64,000 nucleotides of DNA from Pseudomonas sp. CFII64 (GTDB taxonomy: Bacteria > Pseudomonadota > Gammaproteobacteria > Pseudomonadales > Pseudomonadaceae). The stretch spans positions 124,001 through 188,000 of the forward strand of contig NZ_ATLO01000042.1 in NCBI RefSeq assembly GCF_000416235.1, read 5' to 3'. Below are positions 17,435 to 25,685 of this stretch, in pieces. The translations under genes were made by a program, and so were the position numbers. Under the pieces are notes generated by a model. The model saw only the letters and a program-made list of their open reading frames with translations. It made no database searches and was not told the origin of the DNA. Position 1 is the stretch's first letter. Each line of letters opens with the position of its first letter.

Positions 17435-18193
17435 ATGGACGCCGTGCCGATGGCTTCACTGACACATTCTGCCGAGCGAAAGCCGTACCAGAAAATCGCT
17501 GATCAACTGCGGGATTACATCTTTCAGGGGGATTTCAAACCGGGTTCCAGACTTCCTCCCGAACGCGATTTGACCCAAATTCTCGGTGTTTCCAGACCTT
17601 CGCTTCGTGAGGCGCTCATTGCTCTGGAAATTGAAGGCGGCGTTGAAATCAAGATGGGCTCGGGCGTGTACGTCCGCGCCCTGACCCTGGACGGAAAAAA
17701 TCAGGCTTCAACCCTGGGTGAGAGCCCATCGGAACTGATGCAGGCCAGAGCATTGATCGAAGGTGAGTCGGTGATTCTGGCCTGTCTGCATGGCAAAAAA
17801 AGCGACTATCGCTATTTGCAGGAATGTATTGACGCCATGCGCGCCAGCATCGCCAACGGCCTGCCGCCGCTGGAGGACGACCGAAAGTTTCATCATCGCC
17901 TGGCGAAAATGACCGGCAACTCCGCGTTGGTGCGAATCATCACCGCCCTCTTCGATGAACGACACAGCCCTATTTCGGCTCACCTTAGCCAGCATTCCGA
18001 GAACGCTCTGACCTGGGAAGCTGCAGTCGTCGAGCATGAGGCGATACTTCGCGCCGTGGCCAGCAAAGACGTGCTCGGCGCGCAAACCTCAATGCGCCAG
18101 CATTTGAGCCGTTCGGAGAATCGTTGGCTCAAAACGCTGGAGCCGGAAGAAGAGATCTCGCAGAAAAAATCCGAGTCTCAATCCAGCTGTTGA
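17435..18193 (+). CDS. FadR-subfamily GntR transcriptional regulator
   Basis: About 252 residues: an N-terminal GntR winged helix (YQKIADQLRDYIFQG, then LPPERDLTQILGVSRPSLRE) and an alpha-helical FCD effector domain with the metal/ligand residues expected in EDDRKFHHRLAKMTGN and HLSQHSEN. Three in-frame starts are possible (GTG 17411, ATG 17435, ATG 17450); none has a strong ribosome site, so the first ATG was taken. It lies 42 bases after the altronate dehydratase gene and likely binds the two operators in front of the operon. Its 3' end overlaps the convergent uxuA gene by 16 bases. Confidence 0.87.
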   Translation: MDAVPMASLTHSAERKPYQKIADQLRDYIFQGDFKPGSRLPPERDLTQILGVSRPSLREALIALEIEGGVEIKMGSGVYVRALTLDGKNQASTLGESPSELMQARALIEGESVILACLHGKKSDYRYLQECIDAMRASIANGLPPLEDDRKFHHRLAKMTGNSALVRIITALFDERHSPISAHLSQHSENALTWEAAVVEHEAILRAVASKDVLGAQTSMRQHLSRSENRWLKTLEPEEEISQKKSESQSSC

Positions 18194-19353
18194 CGCACGG
18201 CCAATTCCACACCGCGAATTTCTGCCAGGCCCTTGAGTCGCCCGATCAGCGAATAGCCGGGGTTGCTTTTGCGGTGCTGATCGTCGAGCAGCTGATGCCC
18301 ATGGTCCGGACGCAGCGGCAAGCGTGGGCCGCCTTCGCGTTCACGCCGGCGCTCTTCTGCCACTAACGCACCGATAACCCCGACCATATCGACATCGCCG
18401 TCCAGATGATGGGCTTCATGGAAGCTGCGCGGATCCGCTTCGCGGCGGGTTGAGCGCAGGTGGGTGAAGTAGATGAACGGCGCGAAGTGTTTGGCCATCG
18501 CCACCAGGTCATTGTCTTCACGTACGCCATAAGAACCGGTGCAGAACGTCAGGCCATTGGCCGGGCTTGGGGCGGCGTCCAGCAACCATTGGGCGTCTTC
18601 GGCGGTGGACAGGATGCGCGGCAAGCCAAGCAGCGCCCGGGGTGGATCGTCCGGGTGGATCGCCATGCGCACGCCCACTTCTTCGGCAACCGGAATCACC
18701 GCACGTAAAAAGTAGCCCAAGTGTTCACGCAGCCTGGCTTCGTCGATTTCCGAGTAGGTGCGCAGCAAGGCCCGGAAGTCTTCCAGGCTGTAGTGTTCCT
18801 CGGCGCCAGGCAACCCGGCGATCAAGGTGTTGACCAGGGTTTCGCTCTGGGCTGGCGTCAGTTGCTCGAAGTAGGCCTTGGCCTGCTGGATATCCTCGGC
18901 GCTGTATTCGGCTTGCGCATCCGGGCGCTGGAGGATGAACAGGTCGAACGCGGCAAACGCGGTTTGATCGAATCGCAACGCCCAGCCGCCGTCGGCCAGC
19001 TCCCAGGCCAGGTCAGTGCGGGTCCAGTCCAGTACCGGCATGAAGTTGTAGCAGACGATATCGATGCCGCAGCTCGCCAGATTGCGCACGCTTTGCTGGT
19101 AGTTGGCGATGTATTCGTCACGTCGACCGCAGCCGCGCTTGATGTCTTCATGTACCGGAATGCTTTCCACCACCGACCAGCTCAAGCCTGCGGACTCGAT
19201 CAGCTGTTTGCGCGCCGCAATGGCGTCCACCGGCCAGACCTGGCCATTGGGGATGTCGTGCAACGCGGTGACGATTCCGGTCGCACCGGTTTGGCGGACG
19301 TCCGCCAGGGAGATCGGGTCTTTGGGGCCAAACCAGCGCCATGTCTGTTCCAT
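18178..19353 (-). CDS. uxuA: Mannonate dehydratase (UxuA)
   Basis: Dehydrates D-mannonate to 2-keto-3-deoxy-D-gluconate. The 391-residue product opens with MEQTWRWFGPKDPISLADVR and contains WSVVESIPVHEDIKRG and YNFMPVLDWTRTDLAWEL, both diagnostic of UxuA, plus a late MAIHPDDPPRALLGLPRI segment with metal-binding His/Asp and a HLRSTRRE/FHEAHHLDGDVD region. Length fits the family (394 in E. coli). Ribosome site AAAGGAG. It is the last gene of the minus-strand sugar-acid operon. A second, unrelated mannonate dehydratase-type enzyme is encoded in the same operon. Confidence 0.93.
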   Translation of the reverse strand: MEQTWRWFGPKDPISLADVRQTGATGIVTALHDIPNGQVWPVDAIAARKQLIESAGLSWSVVESIPVHEDIKRGCGRRDEYIANYQQSVRNLASCGIDIVCYNFMPVLDWTRTDLAWELADGGWALRFDQTAFAAFDLFILQRPDAQAEYSAEDIQQAKAYFEQLTPAQSETLVNTLIAGLPGAEEHYSLEDFRALLRTYSEIDEARLREHLGYFLRAVIPVAEEVGVRMAIHPDDPPRALLGLPRILSTAEDAQWLLDAAPSPANGLTFCTGSYGVREDNDLVAMAKHFAPFIYFTHLRSTRREADPRSFHEAHHLDGDVDMVGVIGALVAEERRREREGGPRLPLRPDHGHQLLDDQHRKSNPGYSLIGRLKGLAEIRGVELAVRQQLD

Positions 19354-19370
19354 GTTGTTCTCCTTTCTTG

Positions 19371-20828
19371 TTAGTTGTGTGCAGCAAAAGTGTGTAAAAG
19401 GCTACCCATGCCGTCGCGAATCAGGGCGCCATAGGCGCGTTGCACGGCGTCGCGAAAATCCGGTCGATCGGAAAGCGCGGCCGGGAACACTTCGCCCAGA
19501 TCGAGAAAGGCATCCACCAACGATGCGCCTGCAAATCTTCCGCCAAGATCGGCAAAGGTTGCGCTCAAGGGGTCGTCAATAACCCGCGCCGAACCGTCCG
19601 GCAGCGGCTGCGTGCAATAGTGGATCCATGCTGCGATACCCAACGCGGTACAGGCCAGCCCGCGTCCCTCGCCGAGCAGCTGCTGTGCGCCGAGCAGCCA
19701 GCGTTGCGGCAGTTTTTGCGAACCGTCCATGGCGATCTGGCGCAGGCGATGCTGCAGGCTGTCATTGGCAAAGCGCGCCTTCAGATCCTGGGCATAGACC
19801 GCAAGATCAATGCCCGCCGGCATGTCCAGCGTAGGCGCCGCTTCTTCGGTCATGTAGCGCTCGATGAACTGCGCCAGATCCGCATCGTTGATGGCGTCGA
19901 ATACCGATTCGTGGCCGATCAGCAAACCCACGTAGGCCAGCAACGAATGGCTGCCGTTGAGCATGCGCAGTTTCATCGTTTCGAACGGACGCACGTCGTC
20001 CACCATCTGCACGCCTTCCACCTCCCAGTCCGGACGCCCGAGCGGAAAGTGATCCTCGATCACCCACTGACTGAAGCTTTCACAGACCACCGCCGCACGG
20101 TCGTGGCAGTCCAGTTGCTGTTCCAGCCGGGTGAAGGACTCGCCATCCATGGCAGGCACGATCCGGTCAACCATGCAGCCAGGGAACGCCACGTGCTCGT
20201 TGACCCACTGCGTCAAGCCTTCGTCCTGCAGCGCTGCCAAGGCGCTCACCGCCTGGCGAGTGCGCTGGCCGTTGTCCGGCATGTTGTCGCAGCACAACAC
20301 GGTAAACGCCGCAATGCCTGCGGCACGGCGGCGACGCAGTGCTTCGAGGACAATGCCGGGCGCAGTGCGCGGCGCTTGCGGATGAGCGATGTCGTGGGCA
20401 ATTGCCGGATCTTCGATGCGCAACTGCCCGGTGGCAGGACTCAGGCAGTAACCTTTCTCGGTGACGGTGAGCGTGACAATCCGTGTTTGCGGCGCGGCCA
20501 TGCGCTGCAACAGCAACTCCAGCTCGTGGCCGCCCTCGCCTACATACAAGGCCTGGCGCAATACACCGATCTCACGCAGCGTCACCTGCTCGCGGTCGCG
20601 ATACTCGGCCACATGGTAGCGGCCGTCCTGCTCGCGCAATTGATCAACCAATGTGCGATTCGAGCGCAGGTTGGCGCTGCACAATCCCCAGTCACTTGCG
20701 CCATGGCGATTGAGATGGCGTTGCAGATAGACCGCCTGGTGGGCGCGATGAAACGCCCCCAGGCCGAGATGCACGATGCCGATCTCACCGACAGGGCTGG
20801 TAGAGGGCACACGTTTCACAACAGGCAT
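19371..20828 (-). CDS. uxuB: Mannitol dehydrogenase family protein, probable fructuronate reductase (UxuB)
   Basis: NAD-dependent long-chain dehydrogenase of about 485 residues that would interconvert D-fructuronate and D-mannonate. The Rossmann entry VHLGLGAFHRAHQAVYLQ and the catalytic lysine region MKLRMLNGSHSLLAYVG are present, with the C-terminal all-helical domain. Start chosen at ATG 20828, which has AAGGAG eight bases upstream; an ATG seven codons earlier does not. Placement 17 bases before uxuA supports fructuronate over mannitol or altronate. It could also serve the missing tagaturonate reductase step of the neighbouring altronate operon. Confidence 0.87.
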   Translation of the reverse strand: MPVVKRVPSTSPVGEIGIVHLGLGAFHRAHQAVYLQRHLNRHGASDWGLCSANLRSNRTLVDQLREQDGRYHVAEYRDREQVTLREIGVLRQALYVGEGGHELELLLQRMAAPQTRIVTLTVTEKGYCLSPATGQLRIEDPAIAHDIAHPQAPRTAPGIVLEALRRRRAAGIAAFTVLCCDNMPDNGQRTRQAVSALAALQDEGLTQWVNEHVAFPGCMVDRIVPAMDGESFTRLEQQLDCHDRAAVVCESFSQWVIEDHFPLGRPDWEVEGVQMVDDVRPFETMKLRMLNGSHSLLAYVGLLIGHESVFDAINDADLAQFIERYMTEEAAPTLDMPAGIDLAVYAQDLKARFANDSLQHRLRQIAMDGSQKLPQRWLLGAQQLLGEGRGLACTALGIAAWIHYCTQPLPDGSARVIDDPLSATFADLGGRFAGASLVDAFLDLGEVFPAALSDRPDFRDAVQRAYGALIRDGMGSLLHTFAAHN

Positions 20829-20855
20829 CGACACGCTCCTTCTGTTCATGACAGG

Positions 20856-22148
20856 TTATGGACGGCTCAAGGCCGAACCTGGTTGCGGGCTTGCTGCCTG
20901 CGCGCTACCGGTGTCCGCCGCCGAAAGGGGTTTGACATAGCGTGCCACGCACACCGCGCCGATCACGGTTAACAGCCCCGCCAACAGGAACGCGCTGGTG
21001 AACGAACCGGTGAATTCCACCAGGAAACCGGTGAGGGTCGGGCCAATGATGCCCGAGGTGTTCGCCAGAAAGTGCATGAAGCCGCTGACACCACCGACAC
21101 GCGCCGCAGGCACGGTGTCCTGGATGATCGCCCAGTAGATGGCACCGGTGAGGTACAGGAAGAACACCGCAAGGGCAACGAGAATCACCGCCGGATACAG
21201 GGTTTTGACGATCCCGGCAAGGGCGATACAGGCGGCGCAGGCCAACAGGCATGTCACCAGCACCACTTTGCGGGAAAACATCATTCGCCCGGTTTTCTTG
21301 AACACGAAGTCGGAAATGAAACCGCCCAGGGCCAGGCCGAGGAAACCCAGCAGCCAGGGAATGACCGTCGCGATGCTCATGTCCTTGACGTTCAGGCCGT
21401 GGGCCATGGTCAGGTAGCTAGGGAACCAGGTCAGGAAAAAGAACAGCGTGTAGTTATAGGAAAAGAACGCCAGCGCGGTAAACAGCACGGTTGGTTGCTT
21501 GAGGTAGTAACGCAGCGGATGAACCGGCAGCGCCGCCACTTCGCTCTTGCCCTCGGCCTGCAGAATCTCCTCGGCGACCTTGCCTTTAGGCTTGTCCTTG
21601 ACGAACTTGAACCACACCAGCGCCCAGATCAGGCCCAACGCCATAATGATGATGAACGACACCTTCCAGCCGTAGCTGATGGCGATAAAACCCACCACTG
21701 GCCCGGAAATCGCGCCGCCCAAGGGCGTGCCGGACATCGAAGTCCCCAGCGCCCGCGCCCGTTGTTTCGGGGTGTACCAGTTGTTGACCATCTTGCTGGT
21801 GGTGACGCTCAACGGCCCTTCACCCATACCGAACAGGATGCGGATGAACACCAGCGACGCGAAACCTATGGTCAGCACTGTGAGACCGCTGAATAGCGAC
21901 CACAGCACCATCGCCAGCAACAGCGTGGTTTTCGCCCCGTAGCGGTCGGCCGCCCAGCCGCCGATAAAGTTGAACACCGCATAGCCGACGAAGAAACTAC
22001 TGAAGATCATGCCCATTTCACCCGTCGTCAGACCGTAGTCTTTCTGGATGAAAGGAGCCGCAACGGACAATGCCGAGCGATCCAGGTAATTAATGACGCC
22101 TGCCAGGAACAGCATGATGATGATTAACGTGCGACCTTGACCAAACAT
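20856..22148 (-). CDS. MFS hexuronate/sugar-acid transporter (ACS family)
   Basis: 430-residue, twelve-helix symporter of the anion:cation symporter family (ExuT, GudP, GarP group). Typical segments are the first helix with GVINYLDRSALSVAAPFI, the loop GGWAADRYGAKTTLL, the GMGEGPL motif of helix 4-5 and WYTPKQRARALG. A GGGAGG ribosome site precedes the ATG. Expected to import hexuronates or hexonates with protons across the inner membrane for the enzymes encoded around it. Confidence 0.87.
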   Translation of the reverse strand: MFGQGRTLIIIMLFLAGVINYLDRSALSVAAPFIQKDYGLTTGEMGMIFSSFFVGYAVFNFIGGWAADRYGAKTTLLLAMVLWSLFSGLTVLTIGFASLVFIRILFGMGEGPLSVTTSKMVNNWYTPKQRARALGTSMSGTPLGGAISGPVVGFIAISYGWKVSFIIIMALGLIWALVWFKFVKDKPKGKVAEEILQAEGKSEVAALPVHPLRYYLKQPTVLFTALAFFSYNYTLFFFLTWFPSYLTMAHGLNVKDMSIATVIPWLLGFLGLALGGFISDFVFKKTGRMMFSRKVVLVTCLLACAACIALAGIVKTLYPAVILVALAVFFLYLTGAIYWAIIQDTVPAARVGGVSGFMHFLANTSGIIGPTLTGFLVEFTGSFTSAFLLAGLLTVIGAVCVARYVKPLSAADTGSAQAASPQPGSALSRP

Positions 22149-22216
22149 TGGAACCTCCCGCTTTTTTGTGGTTATTCGGTGAGGGTGCCCGGATGGGCAC
22201 GCGTATCTACAACGGA

Positions 22217-23248
22217 CTATTGAAGAGCGCCGTTCAGCTCCACGAGGACCTTGCGGGTCTGTTCGGGATGGCTTTCGATCAGGTCGATGGCCGACGGCAT
22301 TTCGTCGAAACTAATGCGGTGACTGATCAGTTCCCGCACCTGCAATTTGCCGCTGGCGATCAGCTCGATCACTTTTGGGAATTTGCGATTGTTCAGGCGC
22401 GATCCCACCAGCGTCAGTTCTTTCTTGATCATTTCCAGTTGCACCAGATCGCTCGGCACGGTATTGAAACCCAGCAGGCCGATACGTCCCGCAGGCGAGG
22501 CCAGGCGCACCATCTGCGGCATCAGCGCGGGGATGCAGGCGGCGTCGACTATCAGCGGAACGCCTTCGCCCTGGGTCAATTCGCGCATCGTTGCTTCGAC
22601 GTCGACGTCCTTGCCGTTGAGGGTGCGGCTGGCCCCGAGAGCCCTTGCCGCCTCCAGTCGTGTATCAAGGACGTCGGTCACGGTGATATCGGTCATCCCC
22701 AGCGCCCGGGCCATCTGCACCAGCGTCAAGCCAATTACGCCCGCACCGTAGATCAACAGGCTGTCGCCCGGGTGGGGCTGCATGCGATCAAGCACGTTGA
22801 GAGCAATGGTGTAAGGCTCCACCAGCGCCGCGTGGCTCAGGGACATCGAGTCAGGCAAGCGGTGGGCATTCTCGGCCGGCACACAGACTTGCTCGCTGAA
22901 CCCGCCGTCGCGATGCACGCCAATCACTTGCAGTTGCGTGCAGACGTTCGGCCGGTTGATCCGGCACGGGTAGCAAGTGCCACAGCTGATGACCGGGTCG
23001 ATGCACACGCGGTCGCCGACCTTGAGGCTCTCGACGCCCTCGCCCACTTCGCGCACCACGCCCGAGAACTCATGGCCAGTCACTCGCGGAAAACGCACAA
23101 AGGCGTTTTGCCCGTGGATGATGTGCATGTCCGACCCACAAATGCCGGCGTAGGCGACGTCGACCTTGACTTCGCCAGGCGCCACTTGGGGCATGTCGAC
23201 TTGCGCCAGGCCGAACTCAAAAGGTGCTCTTACTTGAAAAGCTTTCAT
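22217..23248 (-). CDS. Zinc alcohol dehydrogenase, RspB/LgoD-like hexonate 5-dehydrogenase
   Basis: 343-residue medium-chain dehydrogenase. Catalytic zinc sites AGICGSDMH and GHEFSGVV, structural zinc site CGTCYPCRINRPNVC and coenzyme loop IYGAGVIGLT are complete. The family includes L-gulonate and L-galactonate 5-dehydrogenases and RspB, which is commonly found next to RspA as here. It would feed an L-hexonate into fructuronate or tagaturonate. AGGAG ribosome site. The 67-base gap upstream contains an IclR-type operator core. Confidence 0.84.
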   Translation of the reverse strand: MKAFQVRAPFEFGLAQVDMPQVAPGEVKVDVAYAGICGSDMHIIHGQNAFVRFPRVTGHEFSGVVREVGEGVESLKVGDRVCIDPVISCGTCYPCRINRPNVCTQLQVIGVHRDGGFSEQVCVPAENAHRLPDSMSLSHAALVEPYTIALNVLDRMQPHPGDSLLIYGAGVIGLTLVQMARALGMTDITVTDVLDTRLEAARALGASRTLNGKDVDVEATMRELTQGEGVPLIVDAACIPALMPQMVRLASPAGRIGLLGFNTVPSDLVQLEMIKKELTLVGSRLNNRKFPKVIELIASGKLQVRELISHRISFDEMPSAIDLIESHPEQTRKVLVELNGALQ

Positions 23249-23304
23249 CGGGTCACTCCTGCCAGGGCCGGTGACGCCCTGTGTTCTTGTCGTTATTGAT
23301 CAGT

Positions 23305-23316
23305 CGAAACAGCGTT
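23305..23316. promoter_or_regulatory. Possible internal IclR/KdgR-type operator
   Basis: GAAACAGCGTTT, identical over twelve bases to the core of the operator at 25620-25637 and palindromic as AAAC-AGC-GTTT. It lies in the gap between the ManD and dehydrogenase genes and touches the ManD stop codon. It could allow separate control of the downstream three or four genes, but may be chance. Confidence 0.4.
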
Positions 23317-24527
23317 TACCAGTGCCAGAGCGTGCCGTCTTCCAGGCGATTGACTGGCAGGCTGGCGCGTTTGTAGGGGTATTTCGCCGCCAGGTTCTCG
23401 TCGATGTCGACGCCATGACCCGGGACTTCGCCGGGGGTGAAGTGGCCGTCTTCAAAGCGATAGGCGTGGGGAAACACTTCGTCGATACGTTCGTCGTGGG
23501 GCATGTGCTCCTGGATGCCAAAATTGGGCACCCAGGTATCGAAATGCAGCGCCGCGCCCATGCACACCGGCGACAGGTCGGTGGCGCCATGAAAGCCGGT
23601 GCGCACCTGATAGAGCGCAGCGAAGTCGGCAATACGTCGCACATGGGTGATGCCACCGGCGTGGACCAGCGTGGCGCGGATGTAGTCGATCAACTGTTCC
23701 TGGATCAGCTCGCGGCAGTCATGAATGGAGTTGAATACCTCACCCACCGCCAGCGGCGTGGTGGTGTGCTGGCGGATCAGGCGGAAGGCTTCCTGATTCT
23801 CGGCCGGGGTGCAGTCTTCGAGCCAGAACAGGTTGAATGGCTCGACCGACTTGCCCAGGCGGCCCGCTTCAATAGGCGTCAGGCGGTGATGCACGTCGTG
23901 CAGGATGTGCAAGTCATCGCCGAAGCGTTCACGCACTGCGGCAAACAGCTTGGGCACATGGTTCAGGTACTTGGCGGTGTCCCACACATGTTCGGCGGGC
24001 AGGTCGCTGTCGGCCGGCTCATAACGTTCCCCGCTGCGCTTGGCCACGCCGTAGGTGGTGGCGATGCCGGGAATCCCGCATTGCACGCGCACCGCTTTGT
24101 AGCCCAGCTCGACATGCCGGGCGACTTCGTCCAGGCAACCTTCGATGTCCTTGCCCGTGGCATGCCCGTAGACCATCACCCGCTCGCGGCTTTTGCCTCC
24201 GAGCAACTGGTACAACGGCATTTGCGCGGCCTTGGCCTTGATGTCCCACAACGCAACATCCACAGCGGCAATCGCGGTCATGGTCACCGGACCACGGCGC
24301 CAGTAGGCCCCGCGATACAGGTATTGCCAGATGTCTTCGATGCGCTGGGCATCGCGACCGATCAGTGCTGGCAGCACGTGTTCTTCCAGGTAGGCGACCA
24401 CCGCCAGTTCCCGGCCGTTCAAGGTTGCATCCCCGATGCCGTAGATACCGGAATCAGTAACGATTTTCAGGGTGATCAGGTTGCGACCCGGGCAGGTAAC
24501 AATGACGCGGGCGTCAATGATTTTCAT
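23316..24527 (-). CDS. manD: Enolase-superfamily mannonate dehydratase (ManD/RspA)
   Basis: 403-residue member of the ManD/RspA group, which dehydrates D-mannonate (and in some members D-gluconate) to the 2-keto-3-deoxy acid. Metal ligands fall at Asp211 (ILHDVHHRL), Glu237 (WLEDCTP) and Glu263 (AVGEVFNS). Arg147 and Tyr159, the catalytic pair of characterised ManD enzymes, are present, as are His213 and His313 (GFHGATDLSP). Thus it looks like an active dehydratase rather than a degraded paralogue. It starts four bases after the kinase gene stop. The operon also encodes UxuA, an unrelated fold with the same reaction. Confidence 0.9.
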   Translation of the reverse strand: MKIIDARVIVTCPGRNLITLKIVTDSGIYGIGDATLNGRELAVVAYLEEHVLPALIGRDAQRIEDIWQYLYRGAYWRRGPVTMTAIAAVDVALWDIKAKAAQMPLYQLLGGKSRERVMVYGHATGKDIEGCLDEVARHVELGYKAVRVQCGIPGIATTYGVAKRSGERYEPADSDLPAEHVWDTAKYLNHVPKLFAAVRERFGDDLHILHDVHHRLTPIEAGRLGKSVEPFNLFWLEDCTPAENQEAFRLIRQHTTTPLAVGEVFNSIHDCRELIQEQLIDYIRATLVHAGGITHVRRIADFAALYQVRTGFHGATDLSPVCMGAALHFDTWVPNFGIQEHMPHDERIDEVFPHAYRFEDGHFTPGEVPGHGVDIDENLAAKYPYKRASLPVNRLEDGTLWHW

Positions 24528-24531
24528 AAGA

Positions 24532-25533
24532 TCAGGCCTCTGCGGCAGAAGAAAATGAAGGCATGTGCAGGCTGGGCATGACGGCGCAGGGGATCAGCGC
24601 ACCGCGATGCTGGACGACCTGGGCCGCCAGTCGATGGCCCCAACGCGCAGCCAGTTGTGGATCACCGCCTTGCAGGCGACACGAAAGATAAGCCGCGCTG
24701 AAGGAGTCGCCCGCCGCCGTGGTGTCGACGATCTGCCGCACCTGCTCGGCGGGCACTTCAAAACGACCTGAGGCGCACTGGATCAAGCACGAAGCGACGC
24801 CACGCTTGAGGGCTACTTCGGCCACGCCAAAATCTGCGTAGGCCTGGAACAACGCCTCGGGATCGGCATAACCGAACAGTGCGGCGTCGTCCTCCCAGGT
24901 AATCAGCGCCAGGTCAGTCAGGCGCAGCATGGCGCCATAGGCCTGGCGCGCAGCCTGGGCATCGGGCCACAAGTGGGGACGGTAGTTATTGTCGAAGACG
25001 ATGCGCGTGCCGGATTCACGGGCCAGGCGCAAAGCCTGCATCAGCCGCTCGCGGCCATTGCCGGTGAGGATCGCCAGGCTAATGCCGCTCAGATAGACGT
25101 AGTCGTAATCCGCCAAGGCATGCAACACGGCGTCGGCTTCAGGGCCGTCGAACATGCTCCGCGCTGCGGCTTCGCCCCGCCAATACAGAAAGCGCCTTTC
25201 GCCTTGTGAATCGGTCTGGATGAAATACAACCCCGGCAGCGCATCCTTGATGACGCGCACATGTTGGTCGCCGACGCCTTCTTCGCGCCACAACTGACGC
25301 ATGGCGTCACTGAAGCTATCAGCGCCAACGGCCGTGATGTAGTCCGCGACAATCTGCGAGTCGGGATTCAGTCGGGAAAGATAAACCGCGGCGTTGAGCG
25401 TGTCGCCGCCGAAGGTCTGGCTGAAACCTGAGGCTGGTTCGCCGCGCATCTCGATCATGCACTCGCCCACCAGCGCCACGTTGAGTGGACGGGGTGAAAC
25501 GGTTTGCGGGCGTTGCCCGGAAATTACGTTCAT
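24532..25533 (-). CDS. kdgK: PfkB-family kinase, probable 2-keto-3-deoxygluconate kinase
   Basis: 333-residue ribokinase-family enzyme expected to phosphorylate 2-keto-3-deoxygluconate to KDPG for the Entner-Doudoroff aldolase, the product of all dehydratases encoded around it. N-terminal GECMIEMRG and the glycine-rich FGGDTLNAAVYLSRL match the sugar site of KdgK; the ATP/anion-hole signature DTTAAGDSFSAAYL holds the catalytic Asp. First gene of the minus-strand operon; its start faces the IclR gene across a 152-base control region. The KDPG aldolase is not in this window. Confidence 0.88.
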   Translation of the reverse strand: MNVISGQRPQTVSPRPLNVALVGECMIEMRGEPASGFSQTFGGDTLNAAVYLSRLNPDSQIVADYITAVGADSFSDAMRQLWREEGVGDQHVRVIKDALPGLYFIQTDSQGERRFLYWRGEAAARSMFDGPEADAVLHALADYDYVYLSGISLAILTGNGRERLMQALRLARESGTRIVFDNNYRPHLWPDAQAARQAYGAMLRLTDLALITWEDDAALFGYADPEALFQAYADFGVAEVALKRGVASCLIQCASGRFEVPAEQVRQIVDTTAAGDSFSAAYLSCRLQGGDPQLAARWGHRLAAQVVQHRGALIPCAVMPSLHMPSFSSAAEA

Positions 25534-25556
25534 TACTGCGCGCCTTTGTTATTTTT

Positions 25557-25574
25557 AAAACGGCGTTTCATTTT
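25557..25574. promoter_or_regulatory. IclR/KdgR-type operator, copy 1
   Basis: AAAACGGCGTTTCATTTT; read on the other strand it is AAAATGAAACGCCGTTTT. It matches copy 2 at 16 of 18 positions in inverted orientation and resembles the TGAAAC-N3-GTTTCA box of KdgR, an IclR regulator of 2-keto-3-deoxygluconate metabolism. It lies 24 bases before the kinase start and would cover its promoter. Confidence 0.7.
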
Positions 25575-25619
25575 AAAAGCTTGAGGCCGAGTTTAGTCAG
25601 ATTTTCTGGACCGTCAAGA

Positions 25620-25637
25620 AAAATGAAACAGCGTTTT
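25620..25637. promoter_or_regulatory. IclR/KdgR-type operator, copy 2
   Basis: AAAATGAAACAGCGTTTT, about 63 bases from copy 1 (six helical turns) and close to the IclR gene, so it may serve autoregulation and looping with copy 1. Confidence 0.7.
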
Positions 25638-25685
25638 GATTCGCGAGCGTATATCCTTGGGTTTTCCGTTCCCGTTGGAGCCTTC

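Noticed and set aside
19440..20972. 510-codon plus-strand open frame opposite the uxuB gene
   Set aside because: It is fully antisense to a clear dehydrogenase gene, has no family resemblance and has the His/Gln/Arg-rich composition of a high-GC shadow frame.
22148..24581. Two long plus-strand frames (383 and 436 codons) opposite the dehydrogenase and ManD genes
   Set aside because: Both mirror well-supported minus-strand enzymes with intact catalytic residues; no ribosome sites or recognisable domains.
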